DNA from: Neolecta irregularis DAH-3
Lineage: Eukaryota > Ascomycota > Neolectomycetes > Neolectales > Neolectaceae
Direction: 5' to 3'
Length of the DNA stretch: 43,821 nucleotides
NCBI GenBank assembly: GCA_001929475.1
Contig: LXFE01001036.1
Coordinates: 1-43,821 of the forward strand
Position numbers and translations under genes: made by a program. Positions within the stretch are counted from its first letter, which is position 1. Every line of letters begins with the position of its first letter. A model generated the notes under the pieces. It was not told the DNA's origin and did not search any database. It was given only the letters and a program-made list of their open reading frames with translations. Below are positions 30,685-41,800 of this stretch, one piece after another.

Positions 30685-32424
30685 ATGAATCCGAGCGAAA
30701 TATATCCTGAAGATTCGTTGAAATGTACCACACGCTTGACCTTGGGACTGTTTCCATTGTATGAAAGTATTCGAGAAAATCAAATAGACCAAACACACCA
30801 CAACGAAGCACCAGCGTTGCCTTTAAGCAACAGCAGCAGGAAGCGAAAGCGTAAAGCTAGATCCATATCCACAGGATCCCACACGACAAAAAGACCAAAG
30901 ATTCCCGTCGAAAGTAATCGGTCATCACTTCCTACCCCACCCATTGATACAATTGCCATTCCCCTGATAGCTTCTCGATATCGAAGAATAGCAGAGGCTG
31001 GTCAAGGCGCTTTTTCTGTTACGATATTAGCACAAGATACATTTCTCCCCGAGCGACCGATTGTTGCCATCAAGAAGATGAAAGACGGATTCAATGCAAT
31101 CGGTCAGCGCGTACACTCGGAAATCATAATTTATATTAATAAAAGGAATATAATGCTTTGCGGCAATTGCACAACCTTCATATTCCCCGATACGCCATTA
31201 TACCTATTGTCCGCCCAATATCTTCTTTCCACGAAAATGGATCATTTCATCTGGTACTCGAGAGGCTCGATCCTACGCCCCTGGTGTTGCCCAGGTGTCC
31301 TCATAAAGTATTCGATGAGAATGGAAAATGTAGAGCGCGCCACTCAAATGTTGCTTGTCCAGTCCGGCATAAAGCTTTGAGGCTAATCGCGACTCAAATC
31401 CTTGATGCAGTCGCCTTTTTGCATGACTTTACCGGAAATATGCATGCCGATATCAAACCGGAAAATGTCATGTTCACTGAGCGAGGTATTTCGAAGGCGC
31501 AAAACTTCCTTTGATTCGTACCAGATGAACTTGAACCATACCAGCTTCGCCTAATCGATCTGAGCAATGTCATTCCTATTCATGAACGTGAAATTTACTT
31601 TGATGATTTCGAATTACAGAGTGCTCAATATAGGGCTCCAGAAGTATGTATCTTATTACTTGCACTGATCAAAGGTCATGGTCGGACTTCCGTTTAATGA
31701 GAAAATTGATATATTTTCAATTGGCCTGATTCTCCTGGAATTACTCATATCCGATGAATTAAATCATTCCACTCTTGTGGGGTCCCATTGTGCATCCAGA
31801 TCAGCCTTCGTCGAAACGATATGCAGTCTGATTGGGCCATTCCCCGAATTTTATCAGGAAGGAAAATTCTGGAGGGTAGAGTACGCACATTTAAAATCCA
31901 CATACAGTCTCAAGTCCTGTCTCGATGATTCCCAGGACATCTCTTTGAATGAATTCATTCATCAGTTGCTGAAACTCGATCCTTCGCGAAGGTTTTCGGC
32001 CATGGAGGCATTGGAGCATGATTGGATCGTCGGAGGTTCAGGTTATCGGTCGATTGTGGGTATCAAGAGCTGGAGTGAAAGACATAGCAAAACGAATATC
32101 GCAACGGAACATTTCGGCAGCGAATCTCCACTCTTGGACAAGACTGTTCCTTGCAAACCCCAACACGTGCAACAGTCATCATGCAATGACTCTTCGCTAT
32201 CATGCGCAGTCGAAGAAATTCAGATCCCATTTGGAAGGACCCGAAATACGAATGGCACTGACAAAGTTGATGAGCAGAATGAAAATGACAGACAAGATCT
32301 GGGATGTTCAACTCCGATATCATGTCAACATAGTCCTCTTGAGCCGTTATTGGTAAGACTAACTTTTCAAGTATGACTGATCTTTAAGGCTGAAGGAGAT
32401 AACGATGAGGTGATATTTGTTTAA
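30685..32424 (+). CDS. CMGC (DYRK/HIPK-like) protein kinase with a DLS motif in place of DFG
   Basis: Exons are 30685-31110, 31146-31485, 31525-31643, 31675-32352 and 32389-32424, giving 532 residues from the first ATG. The N-terminal 100 residues are polar and contain basic clusters (SRKRKRKARS) that could be nuclear localisation signals. The kinase domain shows GQGAFSVTILAQ (P-loop), VAIKKMKDG (Lys), HADIKPENVMF (catalytic loop), RLIDLSNVIP and YRAPEVMVGLPFNEKIDIFS (APE motif and DxFS). Tyr in QYRAPE recalls the DYRK/HIPK activation loop. The metal-binding DFG is replaced by DLS, so catalysis may be altered. Introns are 35, 39, 31 and 36 nt. I could not name an orthologue. The C-terminal 130 residues are polar and unconserved. 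Confidence 0.82.
31644..31674 (+). other. 31-nt intron
   Basis: The exon junction GAA|GTCATG restores YRAPEVMVGLPF, one of the best conserved kinase segments, so the boundaries are well determined. The intron begins GTATGT and ends CACTGATCAAAG, leaving only about six bases between the likely branch A and the acceptor. Confidence 0.85.
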
Positions 32425-32559
32425 ACGAATTTTTTCCTTGTATATAGGCGGAATTTGGGGCTAGGCGTTGGATGTGGACGGTATGATAAAAAGTTGTATT
32501 AGTTGTATGATATGTTAATGTGTATTATTCGTACATTTTTCACTCCATGCATCACCTAT

Positions 32560-33600
32560 TTATATCTTCTTCGCTCTAGGTACAGCTTGCGCAAATGACC
32601 GTGCGCCCAAGTACAATTTTTCCTTGAACATGAACAGAAATGCTGCCGTGACAACGCTTTGTAGCAATTTTGCTTGCACGCCTTTGTAGAGGCCGGCGAC
32701 ACCTTCCTGATCGACAACTTTGGTTATGGAAGTGTAGAGAGAATCATATCTTTCGGAGAGATTTGAAGACTGGCGCATCTGCATTCGAGCTTTTACAGTA
32801 ACTATATGTCAATACGTCTGGCCGAGAATGTCATTTACTGTATGGGTATGTCAGACCAGTTGCCACCAACTTTCCAATAGCTCCAAGCCAGAAGGCATCT
32901 CGTGGAGTCAATGGGCGTTTCCTAGTAAGGATAATTTTGAGCTGTTCAAAGACTGTGTATTGAATGATAGGATTTGATACCTACTGTCAGTATTCACAAT
33001 AATAATGGAATTATACCAAAATAAGTGCAGGCCCAATACCAGACCACAGAGCTGAAATGCCGTCTTTTTGTATGATATCTTTAAACATATCTAAAGTGCT
33101 TCTCGCTTTTCGTTTGGCACTTTCTGTGGCTGAAAGTGTTTCACTGGCCTCCATTGTATCCCTTCTTGCTGTCATACGTGTGTTCGCAACCCATATGGGG
33201 TTTGTAATCAGAACTGTAAGAGAGCCTTCAATGAGCATATATCTCATAGAAAATGTATACCAGCAACTGCACCGGCAATTATGCTTTCTTTGGCAGATAA
33301 AGCATGCACCCTTTTATTTTTGAGGGCAGCAGTCGCATAGAGCTTTTTGACCCATTCATAGAAGAAATAGTAAATCCCGTTTGTCAACCCAATTCCAAAA
33401 AGACCGCTTTTCATGCCACGGTAGAGACCATAAACCCCATCATCTTTTAGGATTTTTATGATTGCTTCATATACAGAAGTGTCTTTGCGTCTCGACTCAA
33501 CTTGAGCCCGTGTGGAAACTGATACCAGTGGGTATGTTAGAGCAAGAGCAGCCATCCCACCACCGGCACCCGAAAGGGCATGAACCAGGTTGTCAGACAT
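32560..33600 (-). CDS. PMP47: Peroxisomal adenine nucleotide carrier, PMP47/PMP34 type
   Basis: This is a mitochondrial-carrier-family protein that, in yeasts, exchanges ATP for AMP across the peroxisomal membrane to support beta-oxidation. Exons on the minus strand are 33600-33261, 33225-33017, 32980-32839 and 32801-32560, giving 310 residues. The three repeats carry YPLVSVSTRAQVE, NPIWVANTRMTAR and YPYITVKARMQMR, degenerate forms of the carrier signature characteristic of PMP47/PMP34. GGGMAALALTYP and FGIGLTNGIYYFFYEW are also typical. There is no presequence. Introns are 35, 36 and 37 nt. The gene is divergent from the PEX39-like gene and convergent with the kinase. Confidence 0.87.
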
Positions 33601-33749
33601 AATTGAATAGCAGAAAGAAAAGAAAGATGGCGTAGTATATGTCACTATATCGAAAACAGATGACAGGGGACAGGAGAAGTTGGGCCTTGGACCAAGGATA
33701 TACGTGTGGAGTAACGTTTCACGTGATGTCTCCGCCTCATCTCCACACT
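33601..33749. promoter_or_regulatory. Shared divergent promoter of two peroxisomal genes
   Basis: The interval between the PMP47-like start (33600) and the PEX39-like start (33750) is 149 bases, or 125 if the upstream in-frame ATG at 33726 is used. It contains no other gene. The sequence ACGTTTCACGTGATG at about 33713-33727 includes an E-box CACGTG. Co-regulation is inferred from the arrangement only. Confidence 0.45.
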
Positions 33750-34323
33750 ATGTCTAAGGAAGAAATCGATAAATTAACAAGAGAAGAGTTATTTGAAAAG
33801 TATAAAACTTATAACTGGGATGAAGACCAGGACTTTCAGGGAAGGGTTTCAAAGCTCTATGGCTGATTATATTAGGAAGGTATTGCTAAGCTAAGAAATG
33901 AAACCCCTCAGACCAATTATGAATACCAAGACTTAAAAGAAAGAGCGAAGCTCTACTTCTTCTCGAGGCATTATACTATGACATAACCTTTGGTGACATT
34001 TGAAGGAAGTATGATTCAATTGACCTTCGGGAATACCAGATATGGCTCAATGGAAACCAATACTTTGTGAATGGTGATTCGCGAGTCCGAGAAGCAGAAC
34101 TTCGCCAACAAGCTTCAGCTAGGGAAGAAAATGCTCAATATCCAAAGTCTTTCACAGAGATTGTGGAAATGATACAAAGCGGGAAACCAATCCCAGGTTT
34201 GTCTTACCTTGTGGATATAAACTGATCTGAGGCATTCGAGAAATTCCGGATAAGGTGAATAATCAGTCCTCCTCTTTACCAACCCTCCGATCGCCACGAA
34301 AGCCATGGGAAGAGACGGTCTGA
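33750..34323 (+). CDS. PEX39: PEX39-like peroxisomal import factor with KPWE motif
   Basis: Exons 33750-33845, 33876-33967, 34006-34196 and 34232-34323 give 156 residues. The C-terminal half reads SFTEIVEMIQSGKPIPGI, REIPDKV and RKPWEETV. The I.SGKPIPGI...IP block with terminal KPWE is the signature of the family of human C6ORF226 and yeast Yjr012c, described as PEX39, which assists PEX7-dependent import of PTS2 proteins; this attribution is from memory of the literature. The middle (RAKLYFFSRKYDSIDLREYQIWL) also fits. The N-terminus is acidic and charged. Introns are 30, 38 and 35 nt. The 30-nt one (33846-33875) is the shortest here and the 38-nt one (33968-34005) has a GC donor. An in-frame upstream ATG (33726) would add eight residues. 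Confidence 0.8.
33846..33875 (+). other. 30-nt intron, shortest in the window
   Basis: GTTTCAAAGC opens and CTGATTATATTAG closes a 30-nt intron. Its removal joins DFQGR to EGIAKLRNETP. Without removal a TGA at 33865-33867 ends the frame. No alternative GT or AG gives a longer intron in frame. Confidence 0.7.
33968..34005 (+). other. GC-AG intron of the PEX39-like gene, donor GCATTA (38 nt)
   Basis: Removal joins TTCTCGAG to GAAGTATGAT and yields LYFFSRKYDSIDLREYQ. Reading through meets TAA at 33983-33985. The only GT in the interval leaves the wrong frame. The donor matches the consensus at GC only. Confidence 0.65.
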
Positions 34324-34368
34324 ATCAATCATTTTGAGACAATTAGTATTAATATCGAATAAGACTCA

Positions 34369-35587
34369 TTATTCCATCAGTTCGTCCAATTCCCTCTCTT
34401 CATCATCTGTAATCTCTGCTCGTTTGTTTTCCAGAGCGGTAATCTTGAACTCAATTTTCGGATCTAAAACGTCCTTCAGTGGCCATTGTCGGATTGTCTG
34501 GTCCAATGATGCTGATATGAGATTCTGTCCAGCAATTTGAAGAGCGACTATGTCGTCGAAATGTCCCTCGATCTTTTTGATTAGTTTTCCGGTCTATTAT
34601 CAGCACGACAGACCGGACGAAGAAAACCTCAATATTCCACACTCGAATATATTCGTCTCGGCAGGCGGTGATTGCATGACCTTGATATATTACCACATCT
34701 CTTGTATAATCTCCATGTTCCAACTTAATCTCTTCCTTAATACCATGTGCAAGATCCCATCGTCTAACAGTTCTGTCTGCAGATGCTATTGAATTTTAGG
34801 AATATTCTTCATAGTCGTGCATACCTGTCCACATCTCATTATCAAATATTTTTATTCGATAAACACTGGTTTCATGTCCTATATGGGCATCTCCGTCTTC
34901 GCAAGCCGTATCTCCAACTTTCCATCTTCTAATTTCTCTGTCACTGCCAGCACTCCATATCCAAACATGTCCACTATCCGGACATGACGTATCAAGGGCC
35001 AAATCTTCAACACCTCGTGTATGACCTTTGAGAACGAATACTTTACGATGATAGTTTTCCAAGTCCGGACGAATTTCCCAACCAATAATCGATTTGTCTG
35101 AAGATCCAGAGAAAAGCATGTTCAGTTGGGGTACATATAGAAGACATTTGACGAAATCACTATGCTTATCTAGAGTAGCTAGACAATCACCAGTCTTCAG
35201 GATCATTGACTGTTTAACAAGAGATATACCTCTGCGTTCCACATCTTGATAGTGTTATCCCAACTTCCTGTATAAAGTCGTTTATCTTTGTCTATGTTGG
35301 CCAATACAACAGAGGTAACAGGACCGCTATGACCACGATATATGCTCTTAGCCTTTGACTAAAAAGGTTGATGACATGTTAATTGGCCTTGGATATACTT
35401 TCAGGTTGATTTTCACAGCGATATTTGCGGCGCCCCCGATGTAAATGATGTTTTCATCTTTGTCATCTACCGTGAGCGCGAGTATCTTGGTTGTGAGGCG
35501 AAAGGGGTTTCCGTTTTCATTATTAGCCTTGAGCCCTTTCAGTTCTGCGCTTTTAATGTTTTGATCTGACTGAAAGAATTGTGACAT
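34369..35587 (-). CDS. WD40-repeat protein, function not assigned
   Basis: Five exons on the minus strand (35587-35399, 35358-35230, 35194-34825, 34785-34628, 34593-34369) give 356 residues. About seven WD40-like blades are visible, including SIYRGHSGPVTSV with LYTGSWDNTIKMW, LDKHSDFVKCL with LFSGSSDKSIIGW, LKGHTRGVEDLA with SAGSDREIRRW, IGHETSVYRI with TASADRTVRRW, and IEGHFDDIVAL with LISASLDQTIRQW. The tail is acidic (EITDDEERELDELME). I do not recognise the orthologue; the short length and a propeller with no other domain suggest a scaffold. Introns are 40, 35, 39 and 34 nt. It is convergent with the PEX39-like gene with 45 bases between the stops. Confidence 0.88.
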
Positions 35588-35822
35588 GTCGTGAGAATTC
35601 CCTCGACGTGGGTCAAGGTGAACAAGTCACGTCCATCCATAGACAGACATCATGAAAGACGCAATCAGGGTAGAAGTGTGAATGATATTTTGTACCAAAA
35701 CAAATAACAGAGAAATATACTACATATACAGAGCTTGTGCTTGAAAACTGAGCAAGAGAAACTTACACAAGTAACTGAAAAAACTATTGCTCAAAACGCT
35801 GTTTTTAGGGTTATATTGGTAG

Positions 35823-38800
35823 TTAGCCAGCCAATACTGCTTGAACTTGTGGCTGTATGAGTGGTAAGATTCGACGTTGAATGCCACCGGCTGCTGGAAG
35901 CAGTGACCAGCGCATAAGATATTCGTCAACTTCTCGAGCACATTGCCGTCCTTCCTGAATCCCCCAAACGACAAGCGATTGGCCTCGCCGACAATCACCT
36001 GCAGCGAAGACTCCCGGTGCGTTTGTTGCATAGGAACCTTTGGGAGTCTGTATATTTGTGCGAGGGTCCACCTTGAGGCCCAGGCCAGCGATAGCCTTTT
36101 CTTCGGGGCTATTCGATTATTGAATATTCAGTATGAATGAGATATACCCCAAAAATCCCATTGAAAGTAACACCAAGTCTGCAGGAAAAAACTCCTCGGA
36201 GCCAGCCATTTGTTTCATATTCCACTGCCCCTTATCGTTCTTTGTCCATTCAACTCGATAAGTCTGAATAATTAGTAAGATAATCATAGCTTAGGCGTGC
36301 ATTAATTCCCTTGACATTGCCATTGCCATCGGAGACAAACTCTCGACTCATAATACAGTATTCTCGAGGATCTTTTCCATAATGAGCGGTACATTCAGCA
36401 TGACCGTAATCAACTCGGAAGATTCGAGGCCACTGAGGCCATGGGTTATCCTTGGCTCGAGTTGCCGGTGGTTGCGGCAGCAATTCGAAATTGACCACAG
36501 ATGCAGCACCATGACGAATAGCGGTTCCGATGCAATCATTACCTTTTCATCAGCGTATATTCTGGATCCCAAACATACCAGTATCTCCTCCGCCGATAAC
36601 TATAACATTCTTGCCTTTCGAGTTGATATACTTGCCGTCTTCCAAGTTCGAGTCAAGCAAGCTTTTAGTGTTTTGATGAAGGAACTGCATAGCAAAATGG
36701 ATTCCATTCAAATTCCGATTGGAAATGTTGAGATCACGGGGGACTGTAGCGCCTGTAGCAACGATAACCGCGTCGGATTCTGATTGGATTTGAGCAGAAT
36801 CTATGTCTTTTCCTACTTGTATGTTGCATTGGAAATCGATTCCCTCATCTCTCATCAATTGAATGCGTCTTTGTACTATAGATTTCTTAAAACGTGAGCA
36901 AGGCCGAGTTCAAAAGGCAAACCTCGAGTTTCATTTGCGGAATGCCGTACTGAAGAAGCCCACCGGCTCTATCAGCTCTTTCATAAACGACAACATGATG
37001 ACCGGCCTTGTTGAGCTGGTCTGCAGCAGCTAAACCTGAAGGTCCAGAACCGATGATGGCCACCCGTTTTCCTGTTCGCGTTTTAGGTGGTCTGGGAATT
37101 ATCCAACCCATCTCGAATCCACGATCAATGATGGCGCATTCAACACTTTTGATTCCAACAGGCTGTTCATTGATGCCAAGCACACAAGCTCCTTCGCAAG
37201 GAGCAGGGCATATTCGACCCGTAAATTCGGGAAAATTGTTTGTCATGAGCAGACGATTGAGGGCATCTTGCCATTGTTCTTTGAATACAAGTTCGTTCCA
37301 TTTGGGGATAATGTTGGAGATGGGACAACCAGTTTCGCTTTGGCAGAATGGAACCCCGCAATCCATACATCGAGCAGTCTGAACGCGGAGTTCAGCAGTG
37401 GTCAGACGGGTGGAGATTTCATTCCAGTTCTTGATCCTCTTCTTGGGATTCCGGTATTTCTCGGTTTGTCGTGAATACTTCATGAAGCCACGAGTTTTGT
37501 CGAGGACATTGGATTTCCGTTCTTCAGATTTTTGATCGATGATACTATCCTCAACGTCAAGGAGTGTAGGCTCCGACCTCACAACTTTCTCTTCAACTTC
37601 TTTGAGGGTTTGAAGCTGAAAAGGATTCTCGGACTCTTCGCGTATTCCGTTTCCTGCTACTAGCGGAAGTTTAAATTTGTTAGCTCGACGTTGTGCTTCA
37701 TTGGCTGCTTCCTCCTGAAGAACACGTTTATAATCGGTAGGTAGGACTTTAACAAAACGTGGGAGGACATTATTGAAATTAGACAAGATGCGATCGGCTA
37801 GTGTCGATCCGGTAAAGTGACGGTGGTCCTCGATCATGCCTCGCAAAAAAGCGATCTCTCTGGGATCAGTGAGAGCCGAAAGCTCCACCATTTCCATGTT
37901 GACCTTGGATGGGAAATTGCGAGCCATGTCCAAAACATATGCAATACCGCCAGACATTCCTGCAGCAAAGTTGCGGCCAGTATTTCCCAAAATGACACAC
38001 CTGCCGCCTGTCATATATTCGCAACAGTGGTCACCAACACCCTCAACAACCGCAGATGCTCCAGAGTTCCGTACGCAGAACCTTTCGGCCGCCACTCCTC
38101 TAAAAAAGCACTGTCCAGATGTAGCACCATATAAACAAACATTTCCAATTAATATATTTTCTTCGGACTTGAAAACAGCCTTTTTGGGAGGGTAAATGAT
38201 TAAACGGCCGCCTGAAAGACCTTTGCCAACGTAGTCATTTGAGTCACCTTCGAGTTCAAGGGTAACGCCGGAAGCAAGAAAGGCACCAAACGACTGACCA
38301 GCGGAACCAGTAAGATTGACATGAATTGTATCTGCAGCAAGACCAGCTTCGCCGAATTTCCTACTGATTCGGTTGGAAAGAGTGGTTCCAACGGCACGAT
38401 CTGTGTTGAGGACATTACACTCAACATGGGATGGAAGACCCTTCTCGAGAGAAAGTTCTGCTTCATCAATTAACTTGTTGTCTAAGCGAGTATGAAGTCG
38501 ATGGTCTTGTTTCCGAACACAATAAGTACTTACTCCAGGTCGAAGTTGATGTGCGGGAATGAGAATGGGGGAAATATCCAAATTGGCTGTTTTTGGTGTA
38601 CGAAGATCCTCTCGGACATGAAGAACCTCACAACGTCCAACCATTTCATTAATTGTTCGAAACCCGAGCTTGGCCATGATCGCTCGCAATTCTTCGGCTA
38701 TGAAATAGAAGAAATTGATAATATGCTCTGGTTGACCAGTGAACTTTTTTCGTAGCTCAGGGTCTTGAGTGGCAATTCCAACCGGGCAAGTATTCTGAAA

Positions 38801-41800
38801 AGTTAGCATTAGAGCAATGTTTGCAAGTATACGAGATGGCATTTTCTCATCATGATACATCCGGTAGCGATTAGAGGAGTTGTAGCAAAACCCCATTCCT
38901 CGGCACCGAGTAAACAAGCGATGGCAACATCCCTTCCAGTTCGAATCTGGCCATCAGCCTGGACGACAACCCGATTTCGTAAGTCGTTGAGGACGAGTGT
39001 TTGATGAGTTTCTGCAAGACCGAGCTCCCACGGTAAACCAGCATGTTTGATACCAGTCCATCGAGCAGCTCCAGTGCCACCGTCATGACCCGAAATCAGA
39101 ATATGATCGGCCTTTGCTTTTGCGACTCCAGATGCAACGATACCGACCCCGACTTCGGATACCAATTTAACAGATATACGAGCTCGAGGATTAGAACATT
39201 TGAGGTCGTATATTAATTGTTTAAGATCTTCGATGGAATAGATATCGTGATGCGGTGGAGGGGAGATGAGACCGACCCCAGCAGTAGAATAGCGGGTTCG
39301 GGCAATTGATTGCGAGACTTTATGGCCAGGAAGCTCACCTCCTTCACCTGGCTTCGCTCCTTGAGCCATTTTGATTTGAAGCTCATCCGAATCAGATAAA
39401 TAGTAAGACGTAACTCCAAATCGACCAGAAGCAACTTGTTTAATAGCAGAGCGCATAGTGTCACCATTCTCCAGGATTTGGCTTCGTTCCGGATCTTCTC
39501 CACCTTCACCCGTGTTTGATTTTCCTCCGAGTCGATTCATAGCGATGGCAAGAGTCGAATGAGCTTCCAATGAAATAGACCCATACGACATTGCTCCAGT
39601 GCAGAATCTTCGAACAATCTCAGTCCATGGTTCAACTTGTTCAATAGGGATGGGTGTGCATTTATCAAAAGCGAAATCAAGCATCCCTCGCAAGGTACAA
39701 GCTTTAATCGATTCGTATTCAGACTGAGAATATGCAGCATAACTGGATGAATTTCTGCTTCGAGCAGCGTCCTGAAGATTCGCAACACTAACTGGATCAT
39801 TGATGTGAGCGTCACCACCATCTCGCCAATGATATTCCCCGCAGTCAGGAAGACCGGGAGGAATGATGGTTTCGCGGGAAGGAAACCCTTTTTCGTGAAA
39901 GGCAAAAGCGTCTTGAGCGATAATATCGAAAGTGATGCCTTTGATACGACTTGCTGTGCCAGCAAAACATTTATCGATGACAGTATCGTCAATGCCAAGG
40001 GCTTCGAATATCTGAGCTCCTTTATAACTTTGAAGCGTTGAGATCCCCATCTTGCTCATGACTTTTAAAATACCATTGTCGCAAGCGCGTATGTAATTTT
40101 CGATAGCCTGATCTGGCGAAACACCCTCCTTGAGCGAATTCTCGCGATGAAGCTTGTAAATTGACTCCAATGCGAGGTATGGACATATTGCATCAGCACC
40201 ATACCCAAGAAGAACACAAAGATGATGAACTTCTCGAGCCTCTCCAGATTCTACAACCAACGCAACTTTAGACCTTATTTTATTTCGTACCAAGAAATGA
40301 TGAACAGCACCAGTTGCCAGCAGTGATGATAAAGGGACACGATCATGGTCAATATTTCGATCTGAGAGAATGACAACTTTATAGCCATCGGATATAGACT
40401 GAGCAACAGCTTCACAAACATGATCGAGCGCAGCAATGTATCCTTGACTTCCTTCATGTTTAAAAAATGTGATATCAATAGTTTGAACAGGCCAATCGTG
40501 GTGCACATCTTGCATGTATCTCAATCCGTCAAAGTCACGGAGCGAGAGGATCGGTGAAGGTATTCGTAAACGATGACATTGCGAAGCATTCATTTCCAAG
40601 ACGTTGCCCTGTGGTCCAACATAACATTCGAGAGACATGACAATGCTTTCTCTGATTGGATCAATCGGAGGGTTCGTAACTTGAGCAAACAACTGTCGAA
40701 AGTAGTCGTACAAAGCACGCGGTTGTGGTGCCAAACATGCAAGTGGCCCGTCGTTACCCATAGATCCAAGAGCCTCTTTAGAATCCGAAGCCTAAGATAT
40801 TAGTGGAAATGGAATAACTGAACCCACCATTGGACCAAGCAATAGGAACAACTGCTCCAGACTGTATCCGAAGGCCTGCATGCGGAGATCTTCCTGTAAT
40901 GAAGCAGAGTCGAGTTTCAATTCGTAACCTTTGCCATTTGCCCCAAGTCTTTCGACAATATTTGGGAGATTGCATAATTGACTTTCGATCCAATATCTGA
41001 AATCCATTCGAGTAGAAACACGAGTCTTTAGCTCTTTATCATCAACGATGCGTCCTTCCACTGTGTCGACTAGCAACATTTTTCCAGGCTGAAGACGACC
41101 TTTCTGGATAATCTTTTCTGGATCAATCGAGATAGTGCCGACTTCAGATGCACATATTATAAGGTCTTCTGAAGTAACATAAAATCGGCATGGACGTAAA
41201 CCATTTCGATCGAGATTAGCTCCACAATATCGACCATCAGCAAATGTGAAGAGAGCTGGCCCATCCCAGGGCTCCATCAAACAAGCGGCCCATTCATAAA
41301 AGGCAGCCTTTTGTGGATCCATATCTGGTGTGCCTTGCCATGCTTCAGGAACCATGACCATAACAGCCTCAGGGAGGGAAAGAACCCCATTGATGACCAT
41401 TAGCTCAAGAACATTATCAAAAGCGGCAGAATCAGAGCCACCTTCTTCAATGATCGGATATAAGAGGTCCAACTCGTCTCCAAATAGAGATGATTGCATA
41501 AGGCCTTCTCGAGATCGCATCCAATTGATATTACCGCGAAGGGTGTTTATTTCACCTTACGAATCAATACGATTTAGGCAACAAGCATTACCATTGTGAG
41601 CTGCCCACCGTAAAGGTTGAGCACGATCCCAACTTGGAAAAGTATTAGTAGAAAATCGCGAATGTACAAGACAAAAATGAGCTTCAAAATCGACGTTATT
41701 TAGATCATGATAATAATTGTACACTTGTACGGGTGCGAGTTGGCCTTTGTAGACGATATTTTTGTTGCTTAACGAGCATATATAAAACCAATTGTGAAGA

